Assembly: GCA_009886115.1 (NCBI GenBank)
Contig: VFJJ01000063.1
Location: 1-56,042, forward strand
DNA length: 56,042 nucleotides
Direction: 5' to 3'
DNA from: Actinomycetota bacterium
GTDB taxonomy: Bacteria > Actinomycetota > Acidimicrobiia > IMCC26256 > VFJJ01
Part shown: piece by piece, positions 1 through 7,339 of the stretch
How the letters are laid out: every line of letters begins with the position of its first letter
Numbering within the stretch: position 1 is the first letter of the stretch
Made by a program: the position numbers and the translations under genes
Notes under the pieces: generated by a model
Seen by the model: the letters and a program-made list of their open reading frames with translations, nothing else
What the model was told of the DNA's origin: nothing
Database searches by the model: none

Positions 1-107
1 CCCCCTCCGCCGGGCCCTCCCCCTCCGCCGGGATCTCCGCCTCCGCCGGGATCTCCGCCTCCGCCGGGATCTCCGCCTCCGCCGGGCCCTCCGCCTCCGC
101 CCGGCTC
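1..107 (+). repeat. 18-nt tandem repeat encoding Gly-Ser/Pro-Pro-Pro-Pro-Pro units
   Basis: Units of 18 nt recur at about positions 12, 30, 48, 66 and 84 (core CTCCGCCTCCGCCGGG). Each encodes a six-residue Pro-rich unit with Gly. Copy-number change by slippage would stay in frame. The array continues to the window edge, so its full length is unknown. Confidence 0.85.
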
Positions 108-642
108 GCAGAACGACGACCGAACCTCGACCACGAGCCGGGGAGCCGGGAGTGGGGTGACGCCGTCCACCGATCGCAGCACGGGTGCGGTGACTCCCGC
201 GTCCGGATCGAGCGGCGGCCCCCGATCGACGACGGTGAGCACTCGGGCGGGATCCCCGGGATCGTCCGGCGCCGGCTCCGGCAGCGGTGACGATGCCGTC
301 GCGGGTGACGTGAACCAGGGATCCGACGCCGCGCCCCTCGACGGTGGCGTCGTGGGGGGAAGTGGCGAGGATGTCTTCGGCAGCGGCAACGGGAGCGACG
401 TCTTCGGAGGCGGTGGGCTCGACGTGGGACAGCCACAGTCCGTCGGGGTTCGCTTCCTGTTCGACGCCGACGGGCGGCTCCGCCAGCTCGACCCCGGCGC
501 CGACAACCTCGACGGCGAGCCCGTGCTCTTCGCACGTGACCTGCCCTCGACCGTTCGGCTGTACGTGCTCGTGGGCGTCGCCGCGTTCGTGATCCTCGTT
601 CCCCCGTTCGTCGCGGCGCAACGCCGACGACGCCGATCGTGA
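1..642 (+). CDS. C-terminally anchored Pro/Gly-rich surface protein (5' end outside window)
   Basis: The frame is open from base 1, so the start lies upstream; 213 residues are visible. The visible part begins with a Pro-Pro-Gly-rich repeat, continues as a low-complexity Ser/Gly/Thr/Asp segment, and ends with a hydrophobic stretch (about residues 185-206) followed by five Arg and a final Ser. This is the layout of a protein exported and held by a C-terminal membrane anchor. LPST sits immediately before the hydrophobic stretch, resembling a sortase LPxT sorting signal, but the fifth residue is Val rather than Gly. The stop overlaps the start region of the next gene, which has the same type of C-terminal anchor, so the two are probably co-transcribed. 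No enzymatic domain is visible; the function is unknown. Confidence 0.7.
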   Translation, partial: PPPPGPPPPPGSPPPPGSPPPPGSPPPPGPPPPPGSQNDDRTSTTSRGAGSGVTPSTDRSTGAVTPASGSSGGPRSTTVSTRAGSPGSSGAGSGSGDDAVAGDVNQGSDAAPLDGGVVGGSGEDVFGSGNGSDVFGGGGLDVGQPQSVGVRFLFDADGRLRQLDPGADNLDGEPVLFARDLPSTVRLYVLVGVAAFVILVPPFVAAQRRRRRS

Positions 643-653
643 GGAGCACCGAC

Positions 654-2990
654 ATGACCGCTTCCCCCCATTCCCTTGCGAGCGGGACGCTCCTCGGGCG
701 CCGGCTGTTCCGGGTGGCCGGGCTGACGTGGCTCTTGGCATCGGTGTTGGCGACCTTGGTCGCGGTGGTCGTTCCGTCGGGTGGTGGTGTGGCGCATGCG
801 CAGGTGGGCCGGCAGGTGTCGTTGTCGCAGTCGACCTTGTTGGCTGATGATCAGGTGGTCACGGTGTCGTGGTCGGGGTTCACGCCGGGTGCGCCGGTGT
901 GGTTGCACGAGTGCGGGCCGGGGAGCCCGCCGGCGCCTCCGGCTGCGCTGGTTCCGCCGGCGTCGTGGACGAGTTGTGCGCCGCGGAGCCGGGTGTCGGG
1001 GGTGTCGGACGGCTCGGGTGCGGGAAGCGCGCAGTTCAAGGTCGATCGGAACGTCCCGGCGGTGTCGGGGAGCGCGACGACGGGGTTGACGTGCGGGCCG
1101 CTCGTGGCGGCGTCGAGTCCGTGTTGGTTGGCGGTGAGCGAGTGCGAGTTCGACGTGTTCGCGGGGCGGACGGTGGTGACCCGTCTGAACTTCGCTGCGG
1201 TGACGCCGTTGCCGAACACGACGACGACGACGACGGCGCCGCCGGCGACGACGACCACGACGCGTCCGTTGTTGGGGACGCCGAACCTGTCTGCGTCGGG
1301 TGGTGGTTCGGCGGGGCATGCGATCGGGGTGTGGGAGGTGGGTGCGGCGGGTCGTGGTGTGGTGCTCGATTACACGCGGTTGAACTCGCCGACGGGTCTG
1401 GACCGGTTCGTGTCGGGGAGCGTGAACGCGCAGATCGCGTTCAGCCGGATGGGGTTGTCGGGTCCGCAGTTGCAGGCGGTGCGTGACGCGGGTCGGGATG
1501 CGACGCATGTGCCGTTGGTGGCGGGGGCGACGGTGTTCGCGTTCTCTGGGAACTACTACGGGATCCCGATCACGAGGTTTCGTCTTTCGCCCGAGACGGT
1601 GTCGGGGATCTACCAGGGAGCTGTCCGTGACCTGAGCCACTCGTTGGTGACCGCCGATCACGGTGGCTGCCGTTTTCCCGCCGACCCGAAGACTGGTCGT
1701 GACTACCTGTTGTATCCGGGGGTGCGGACCGACTTGGCTGCGCAGTCGTTGCAGGTGAGCGAGTGGCTCGTTGCGACGGCGCCGAGTTGGACCGACGGGG
1801 CGTCGACGAACTTCCCGTTGGGGTCGAACGTGACGAACTTCTCGCGGAGTGCATCGGAGGAGCTGGCCAGGAAGATCGCCGATCCGTTGGCTGATGCGCT
1901 GGTCCCGTTCGACAGCTTGAAGGTGGCCTACGTCGATCTGTCGGATGCGCTCGAGTTCGGCTTGAACGTCGCCGAGATCGTCAATGCTGACGGTGACGTG
2001 GTGGGTCCGACACCGGCGGCGGTCGCGGCGTCGTTGGCGGCGTCGACGACGAACGCGGATGGTTCGATCGCGTTCGATCCGGCGGAGCCGGTCGACGGGG
2101 CGTATCCGTTGGTGAACTTCACGTATGCGGTGGTGCCGACGGTGGCGACGAGCGCGTTCACCGCAGCCCAGGGTGACCTGGCCCGGACCCTGCTCGACCA
2201 TGTGCTCGACCAGAACGGCGCCGACGTCGCCGATCTCGGGTTCTTCCCGTTGTCGGCCGCCCTCGCTGCCGGCGCGCGGACCCAGGCCAACCTGGTCCCC
2301 AGCGCCACCGGACCCACCACCACAACCACCACCACGACCACCACCACGACCACCACGACCAGCAGCTCGTCGACGTCGTCGACGTCGTCGACGACGAGCA
2401 CCACAAGAGCGTCGACGTCGTCATCGTCGAGCATCACGTCGACCACCAACGACCTCGGCGACAACGACCCCGACGGCGAGACCATCGTGGTCGACGACGA
2501 CGGGTTGGGAGATCCGCTCGGCGACGACGACCCGTTCGGCAGCTCCGGTGGCGGGAGCGGCGACTTCGACAGCGACTTCGGGAGCGGCTCCGGGAGCAGC
2601 TCCGGCAACGGATCGTTCGACACCGGAGAGCTCGGCGAGACGGGCGACACCAGCCTCGAAGGCTCCGGCGACGGTGGCGTGACCCCGGACGATCCTTCGG
2701 GCGATGCCGACGACGGCGGATCGGACGAGTCCGCAGGCGGTGTCGAGATCACCGATTCGGGTGACGAGGCCAACGACGTCCCCACGCTGCTCGCACCCAT
2801 CGCGTACGTCGCCGGGGGGAGCACCCCGGGGGTTCTGCTGCTCCTGCTGCTCGGTGCGGCGCTCCTGGCGGTCGGCGTGGTCACCCGGTTCGATGCCACG
2901 CGGTGGCGAGCGCTCCTCAGCGATGTCGGGCGGTTCGCGGGTGACATCAAGCGCAGCGCCCGGTCGAGCTTCCGACGGCCGGGGAGCTGA
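654..2990 (+). CDS. Mosaic surface protein: neocarzinostatin-like domain, PstS-like domain, Thr/Ser stalk, C-terminal TM anchor
   Basis: The ATG at 654 has AGGAG seven bases upstream and gives a good signal peptide (hydrophobic core WLLASVLATLVAVVV, cleavage near AHA); an in-frame GTG at 639 is the alternative. Residues about 50-185 resemble the neocarzinostatin/Ig-like fold (VTVSWSGFTPG, paired Cys, CEFDVFAG). A short Thr stalk follows. Residues about 210-560 resemble the PstS periplasmic phosphate-binding fold (NSPTGLDRFVSG, YPLVNFTYAVV). Next come a mucin-like Thr/Ser tract, an acidic Ser/Gly/Asp region, and a C-terminal TM helix near residues 722-743 with a basic tail. The Thr tract could be O-mannosylated. 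No pst transporter genes lie nearby, so the PstS-like domain may be an adhesin or a sensor. The 5' half uses many G- or T-ending codons, whereas the 3' half strongly prefers C-ending ones. Confidence 0.75.
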   Translation: MTASPHSLASGTLLGRRLFRVAGLTWLLASVLATLVAVVVPSGGGVAHAQVGRQVSLSQSTLLADDQVVTVSWSGFTPGAPVWLHECGPGSPPAPPAALVPPASWTSCAPRSRVSGVSDGSGAGSAQFKVDRNVPAVSGSATTGLTCGPLVAASSPCWLAVSECEFDVFAGRTVVTRLNFAAVTPLPNTTTTTTAPPATTTTTRPLLGTPNLSASGGGSAGHAIGVWEVGAAGRGVVLDYTRLNSPTGLDRFVSGSVNAQIAFSRMGLSGPQLQAVRDAGRDATHVPLVAGATVFAFSGNYYGIPITRFRLSPETVSGIYQGAVRDLSHSLVTADHGGCRFPADPKTGRDYLLYPGVRTDLAAQSLQVSEWLVATAPSWTDGASTNFPLGSNVTNFSRSASEELARKIADPLADALVPFDSLKVAYVDLSDALEFGLNVAEIVNADGDVVGPTPAAVAASLAASTTNADGSIAFDPAEPVDGAYPLVNFTYAVVPTVATSAFTAAQGDLARTLLDHVLDQNGADVADLGFFPLSAALAAGARTQANLVPSATGPTTTTTTTTTTTTTTTSSSSTSSTSSTTSTTRASTSSSSSITSTTNDLGDNDPDGETIVVDDDGLGDPLGDDDPFGSSGGGSGDFDSDFGSGSGSSSGNGSFDTGELGETGDTSLEGSGDGGVTPDDPSGDADDGGSDESAGGVEITDSGDEANDVPTLLAPIAYVAGGSTPGVLLLLLLGAALLAVGVVTRFDATRWRALLSDVGRFAGDIKRSARSSFRRPGS
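2314..2412 (+). repeat. Trinucleotide (ACC/ACG, then TCG) tract encoding a Thr/Ser stalk
   Basis: Degenerate ACC/ACA/ACG triplets run into GTCGTCGAC-type triplets, encoding an uninterrupted Thr run and then a Ser/Thr run. A second, shorter Thr tract lies at about 1216-1264 in the same gene. Both separate folded domains and look like extended surface stalks. Confidence 0.8.
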
Positions 2991-2995
2991 CGCCG

Positions 2996-4663
2996 ATGTC
3001 GACCGCGCGTCCTTCCGCTCTCGGGCCGACCCACCAGCGCGACGTGGTCACCACGACCACCGACCTGGTCCAGGTCGTCCGCGACGGTGTCGCCTCACTC
3101 GAAACCGAGGCTCGACGGGTCGGACCCGTGACCGAGGGCGAATCGTCGGACGAACCGGAGTTCATGCTCTTGCTGAAGGGTGTCAGCACGCTCCTCGAAC
3201 GGGTCCCGGCGTTCGCGCTCGACGAGCGCGAACGAGCGCTGATCGGAGCCCGGATCGACGATCTGGCGCGCTGGCATGCCGGTCGGGGTCGGTCGCGCAC
3301 CCCGGACAGCTCGATCGCCGCTGCCGGGCTCGAGCCCGTCACACCCGCCGCTCCTGCGCCACCCTCGCCGAGCACTCCGGTGCTGGAACTACCCGAGGCA
3401 GGTCCGGTGCTGGAACAGCAGCCGGCAGATCCGGTGTCGGAGGAGCAGCCGGCAGGTCGGGTGCTGGCGCAGCCCGCGCCAGGTCCGGTGCTGGAGGAGC
3501 AGCCGGCACAGGCACTGCCGCAGCTGCCTGCCCCGGTCGTTCCCGAGGATCCGGTCCTCGAGCACGGGGCGGGCGAACCCCGTGCGGTCTCCGATCCTCG
3601 GGGGCCTTCGCCGCTGCGGCGCCGGATCAGCCAGTTGATGACCGTCACCGGCGTGGTGATCGTGCTGTTCGTCGGCTACCTGCTTGTCGGCAGCGACGTC
3701 AGCCATCAGCGCGACCAGCGCGTCCTCGAGGACCGTCTCCAGCACCATCTCGTGCGGGCCAGCCAACTCGCGGCGCCCGTCGAGATCTTCTTCGAGACCG
3801 ATCCGGCCACGGGCGATCCTCAGATGCCCGAGCTGATCGGCCAACCCCTCGATGTCGCCGTTGCGGCACTCGAAGGACTCGAGTTGACCGTCCAGGTCCG
3901 GGCCACCAAGGACCCCGACGTTCCCGCGGGACGGGTCGTGGGGACCGACATCGAGACCGGCGCAGCGGTGCGCTCGGGAGCCGATGTCGTCGTCGAGGTG
4001 TCGAGTGGTCCGCCGGTCGGCTCGCCGATCGCCATGCTCGAGATCGACGCGGTCGGGGTGGAGGAGGTCGTCGTCGAGGCCACCGGCGCCAGTGAGCTCA
4101 AGGATGGGCCGGGCCACTACCGCGCCAGCTCGATGCCGGGCCACGTCGGCAACGTCGTGATCGCCGGTCGCCGGAGCACCTACGGTGGCCCGTTCTCGCG
4201 AATCGGTGAGCTCGATGCGGGTGACGAGATTCGTGTGACCACGGTGGACGGGGCGTTCACGTACGTCGTCGAGGCGACGGAGGTCGTCGAACGGGGCGAT
4301 CCCGACGTGATCGGCCCGACCGATGACGATCGCCTCACGCTCGTGACCGGCCACCCCCGGTTGCGAGCGGCCGAGCGTCTCGTCGTGACCGCGATCCTCG
4401 ACGGCGAGGCCCTGCCCGAGCCGTTGGGGATCGACCCGCCGACCGACGTCGAGCAGACCGAGACCGGGCTCTTCAGCGACGTCAGGGCGTGGGGCCCGAC
4501 GCTGTTCTGGGGGCAGCTCGTCCTCGGGGCCTACCTGGGGTTGCGGCTCATGGCACGACGGTGGCGTCGGTGGTCGACCTGGTTGGTGAGCACCCCGGTG
4601 CTGCTCGTCCTGGTGCTCGTCTGGTTCGAGAGCATCCACCGCCTGTTCCCGTCGACCCTGTGA
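2996..4663 (+). CDS. PASTA-domain plus class-E-sortase-like membrane protein lacking catalytic His and Cys
   Basis: 555 residues. The N-terminal 210 residues are cytosolic, with a Pro/Glu-rich part containing PVLEEQPA-like repeats. A TM helix at about 214-232 is followed by a PASTA domain (about 276-340, MPELIGQPLDVAVAALEGLE) and a class-E-sortase-like domain (about 341-470). Two more TM helices lie at about 502-520 and 528-545. Family members usually read VVIAGHR and TLxTCHP. Here the matching stretches read VVIAGRRSTYGGPFSRI and LTLVTGHPRL, so catalytic His is Arg392 and catalytic Cys is Gly452. The downstream Arg (R461 in AAERLVV) is kept. The fold appears intact, so this is probably a non-catalytic sortase-fold protein, perhaps a binding or scaffold partner for the two anchored proteins encoded just upstream. 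GGGGAG lies nine bases before the ATG, and the gap to the previous gene is five bases. Confidence 0.8.
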   Translation: MSTARPSALGPTHQRDVVTTTTDLVQVVRDGVASLETEARRVGPVTEGESSDEPEFMLLLKGVSTLLERVPAFALDERERALIGARIDDLARWHAGRGRSRTPDSSIAAAGLEPVTPAAPAPPSPSTPVLELPEAGPVLEQQPADPVSEEQPAGRVLAQPAPGPVLEEQPAQALPQLPAPVVPEDPVLEHGAGEPRAVSDPRGPSPLRRRISQLMTVTGVVIVLFVGYLLVGSDVSHQRDQRVLEDRLQHHLVRASQLAAPVEIFFETDPATGDPQMPELIGQPLDVAVAALEGLELTVQVRATKDPDVPAGRVVGTDIETGAAVRSGADVVVEVSSGPPVGSPIAMLEIDAVGVEEVVVEATGASELKDGPGHYRASSMPGHVGNVVIAGRRSTYGGPFSRIGELDAGDEIRVTTVDGAFTYVVEATEVVERGDPDVIGPTDDDRLTLVTGHPRLRAAERLVVTAILDGEALPEPLGIDPPTDVEQTETGLFSDVRAWGPTLFWGQLVLGAYLGLRLMARRWRRWSTWLVSTPVLLVLVLVWFESIHRLFPSTL

Positions 4664-4730
4664 GAGACACCGCTGTGCCGCCCATCAGCCCGGTCGCCAC
4701 GGACGGCGAAGCCCAGCCACGAGAGTGCCG

Positions 4731-5693
4731 ATGCCCTCGAATCGACTGACGCCGTTCATCGCAGCAGCTGTGCTCGTTGCCATCGTGATGGTGTCACCAG
4801 GAGCCGACGCGTCCGACGCATCCGATACCGCCGGCCCAGCGGGAGGGTCATCGACCGTCGAGTTGCCAGTGGACCTCTCGCCGGAGGTCGGCGCCGCGGC
4901 GATCGGCGCCATGAGCGTTGGCGCGGCCGCGGTCGTTCCCCAATCGCCGGTGGTGGGGATTGCGGCGACGCCGTCGGGCCTGGGGTATTGGTTGGTGGGG
5001 GCTGATGGTGGGATCTTCGCGTTCGGCGACGCCGCGTTCCTCGGTTCGATGGGCGGAGCCGCACTCCAGCGCGAGATCGTGGGGGTGGCTGCGACGCCTT
5101 CGGGTCGGGGGTATTGGTTGGTGGGGGCTGATGGTGGGATCTTCGCCTTCGGCGACGCCCACTTCGCCGGATCGACGGGGAGCTTCCGGCTCAACCGTCG
5201 GATCGTGGCGATTGCTGCGACGCCTTCGGGTCGGGGGTATTGGTTGGTGGCGGCTGATGGTGGGATCTTCGCGTTCGGTGACGCCCACTTCGCCGGATCG
5301 ACCGGAGGCATCGCCCTGAACCGGGCGATCGTGGGGATGGCTGCGACGCCTTCGGGTCGGGGGTATTGGTTGGTGGCGGCTGATGGTGGGATCTTCGCGT
5401 TCGGTGACGCGACGTTCCACGGATCGCCGGCCACCACCCCGGCCAGCCAGAACATCGTTGCGATGATCGCCGATCTCGACGGGGCCGGGTATCTCCTCGT
5501 CGGGGGAGCCGGAGCCATCTTCCCGTTCGGAGCGGCCCGGGCCCGAGGCGGTGCGGTGACGCTCGACCTCGTCGGGGCGGTGGTCGGGATCGTCCGCTCG
5601 GGGTCGGGCAGCGCCTATTGGCTCGGTGCGGCTGACGGTGGCGTCTTCTCGTACGGAAGTGCTCCCTTTCTGGGCTCGCTCTACACCAAGTGA
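4731..5693 (+). CDS. Secreted repeat protein with GYWLV-ADGGIFAFGDA repeats
   Basis: 320 residues from the ATG at 4731; a GTG two codons earlier is also possible. A signal peptide covers about the first 30 residues. The rest is built of 42-residue units with the core GYWLVxADGGIFAFGDA: four are nearly identical, followed by two or three diverged ones (GYLLVGGAGAIFPFG, AYWLGAADGGVFSYG). The pattern suggests beta-propeller blades or a solenoid. I associate this repeat with exported proteins of Acidimicrobiia and relatives, usually at the ends of larger enzymes. Here it stands alone, without an enzymatic domain. The repeated segments use codons such as GGT, GAT and TTG that are scarce in neighbouring genes. 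A diverged form of the repeat also ends the M23 peptidase at 20121-21794. The biochemical role is unknown. Confidence 0.75.
   Translation: MPSNRLTPFIAAAVLVAIVMVSPGADASDASDTAGPAGGSSTVELPVDLSPEVGAAAIGAMSVGAAAVVPQSPVVGIAATPSGLGYWLVGADGGIFAFGDAAFLGSMGGAALQREIVGVAATPSGRGYWLVGADGGIFAFGDAHFAGSTGSFRLNRRIVAIAATPSGRGYWLVAADGGIFAFGDAHFAGSTGGIALNRAIVGMAATPSGRGYWLVAADGGIFAFGDATFHGSPATTPASQNIVAMIADLDGAGYLLVGGAGAIFPFGAARARGGAVTLDLVGAVVGIVRSGSGSAYWLGAADGGVFSYGSAPFLGSLYTK
4950..5453 (+). repeat. Four near-identical 126-nt coding repeats
   Basis: Units begin at about 4950, 5076, 5202 and 5328, spaced exactly 126 nt. The shared block includes TCGGGGTATTGGTTGGTG and GCTGATGGTGGGATCTTC. Identity at the DNA level, including synonymous positions, implies recent duplication or ongoing gene conversion. 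Confidence 0.85.
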
Positions 5694-5872
5694 CCCTCAG
5701 ACACGCGCGTCCGAAGGTAGTCACTGTACGTCGTAACGTCGCCACAGAACAATAGAAATATCAGCCGCAACGTATGGCGAAGTTCACCCCAAGTTGTCGT
5801 AGGTGTCATGGCCGTCCCTTAGAACTGGTGGTGCGGAGATTCCGCAACATCCACCGATTTGGGGAGGGTACT

Positions 5873-7153
5873 TTGAAGCGAAGCAGGAAAGTCCTGATGC
5901 TCATGAGCCTGGGAGCGATTGCAGCTACTGCGATCATTCCCAGTGCTGGGGCGCTCCCGCCGCCCGGCAGTCCCGGATTGAACCCCGGCCTGAACGACGT
6001 CGTCGACAAGATCCAGGGTTACGGCTCCGACACCACCTACCCGCTGATGCAGCAGCTCGACGCGGCGTTCAACGGATCGCTGGGCTGCAACCAGGCTGCT
6101 CCGACGTCACCGTACGCCGGCGAGATCCAGAACACCTGTCTCCCGTTCGCGGCGCAGCCCCCGGGCGTGGTCCTGAACGAGAACTGGGACCACGACGCGG
6201 CGATCAGCTACTTCCCGCAAGGCTCGTCGGCTGGTCGCCGTCAGCTCTGCGAGCAGGACGTACCTCGGCCCGGCGGCATCGCGATCACCGACTACGCCCG
6301 TTCGTCGAGCGCCCCGAGCACGACGCCGACGTGTGGCGGCGCAGCCGGCCCGCACACGTTCCGCTTCGTGGCCTTCGCCCGTGACGCTCTCACCTGGGTG
6401 AAGTTCAACACGGTGGGTGGCGGCAGCACCCCTGTGACCAACCTCACGACGGTGCAGCTCAACGAGATCTTCGTGAACTGCGACCTCGAGGTCGGCGATG
6501 CCTTCCCCACGACATACTGGGACGAGGGAACCATCGGCGGCGCGAACCACAACCCGATCCGGGTGTGGAGCGTCCAGAGCGCCTCAGGCACCAGGGCCAC
6601 CTGGGACGGGTTCGTCGGCGGCAACAGCACGCTGTGCATCCCGGCCATCTACAAGGACGGGCTCCCGGCCAACGGCGAGCGCGTGATCCAGGAGCACAAC
6701 GCGGCACCGGTCGTCAGTGCCGTCAACGACGCTGACGCAGCCGACGAGGGCAACTCGATCTTCTACTACGGGTTCGGTCGCTACCAGGTGACCGGTGGAG
6801 AAGGCTCGATCCTCGGAAGCGTCAACGGCATCGCCCCGACCGAAGCCACCATCCAGAACGCGACCTTCCCCTTCGGTCGCTTCGTCTACAACGTGTACCG
6901 CCAGGCCGGCACCGGTCCGACGCTCGCTCCGTACGCGAACGGCTACATCGGATCGTCGGGTTGGATCTGCAAGCCTCCGGGCCAGCACGCCGAGCCCCCG
7001 GGCACGCCCGGCGTCGGCATCGAGGTCGGTGCTGCGCCGGTCGACTACGGCCAGCTGGTCCACGATGTCATCCGCTCGCAGGGCTTCATCCCCCTGCGGA
7101 CCGACATCCAGAACGTGAACCGTTGCGACTTCACCGACGTCGTGTACCCCTGA
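5873..7153 (+). CDS. Secreted PstS-like substrate-binding protein
   Basis: A TTG start at 5873 is favoured: GGGGAGGG lies just upstream, and it places a basic n-region (KRSRK) before the hydrophobic segment VLMLMSLGAIAATAII. An open frame continues upstream to 5774 but has no good start. The mature protein begins at about ALPPPGSPG. The fold looks like a PstS/PBP-like phosphate-binding protein: GYGSDTTYPLMQQL near the N terminus, SYFPQGSSAGRRQLC and AITDYARSSS where ligand-binding Ser/Asp residues normally lie, then a C-terminal lobe with several Cys. It lacks a lipobox and is longer than typical PstS (about 426 residues). No pstCAB genes accompany it, so high-affinity phosphate uptake is not demonstrated; extracellular binding or adhesion is possible. 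A hairpin at 7231-7258 probably ends the transcript. Confidence 0.75.
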   Translation: MKRSRKVLMLMSLGAIAATAIIPSAGALPPPGSPGLNPGLNDVVDKIQGYGSDTTYPLMQQLDAAFNGSLGCNQAAPTSPYAGEIQNTCLPFAAQPPGVVLNENWDHDAAISYFPQGSSAGRRQLCEQDVPRPGGIAITDYARSSSAPSTTPTCGGAAGPHTFRFVAFARDALTWVKFNTVGGGSTPVTNLTTVQLNEIFVNCDLEVGDAFPTTYWDEGTIGGANHNPIRVWSVQSASGTRATWDGFVGGNSTLCIPAIYKDGLPANGERVIQEHNAAPVVSAVNDADAADEGNSIFYYGFGRYQVTGGEGSILGSVNGIAPTEATIQNATFPFGRFVYNVYRQAGTGPTLAPYANGYIGSSGWICKPPGQHAEPPGTPGVGIEVGAAPVDYGQLVHDVIRSQGFIPLRTDIQNVNRCDFTDVVYP

Positions 7154-7230
7154 TCTGAGCTCGCCCACAGTCAGATCAAGCACCGGTCCGCACCGGTGAC
7201 AAGTATTGCGTAACTCATCGATTGCAGCAG

Positions 7231-7258
7231 CCGGGGTTCGGCACATGCCGAGCCCCGG
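7231..7258 (+). terminator. Hairpin, probable factor-independent terminator
   Basis: Arms CCGGGGTTCGGCA and TGCCGAGCCCCGG pair over 13 positions with a single G-T wobble. The hairpin lies 78 bases after the PstS-like stop. Only two T follow, as is common in GC-rich actinobacteria. Confidence 0.6.
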
Positions 7259-7268
7259 TTGCCGCGCG

Positions 7269-7296
7269 TTGACACCAAAGACTGTTCACGTAGATC
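7269..7296 (+). promoter_or_regulatory. Candidate sigma-70-type promoter for the polysaccharide locus
   Basis: A perfect -35 hexamer TTGACA (7269-7274) is followed after 16 bases by TAGATC (7291-7296). A strong Shine-Dalgarno AGGAGGTG sits at 7313-7320. This lies directly after the terminator-like hairpin and before the glycosyl-1-phosphate transferase gene. The -10 match is weak. Confidence 0.4.
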
Positions 7297-7339
7297 GCCA
7301 GTCAGCGGGTAGAGGAGGTGAGCAAGCGAGCTCCGACTG

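Noticed and set aside
1928-3034. Long minus-strand frame opposite the surface protein gene.
   Set aside because: Its Val/Asp and Ser/Pro runs are the complement of the Thr/Ser tract; no start site, no domain, and codon bias fits the plus strand.
4950-5453. Regular 126-bp spacing could suggest a CRISPR-like array.
   Set aside because: The repeats are coding, in one frame, and the spacers are homologous to each other at the protein level.
4700-7200. Phosphate-uptake operon.
   Set aside because: Only a PstS-like binding protein is present; permease, ATPase and PhoU genes are absent in the window.
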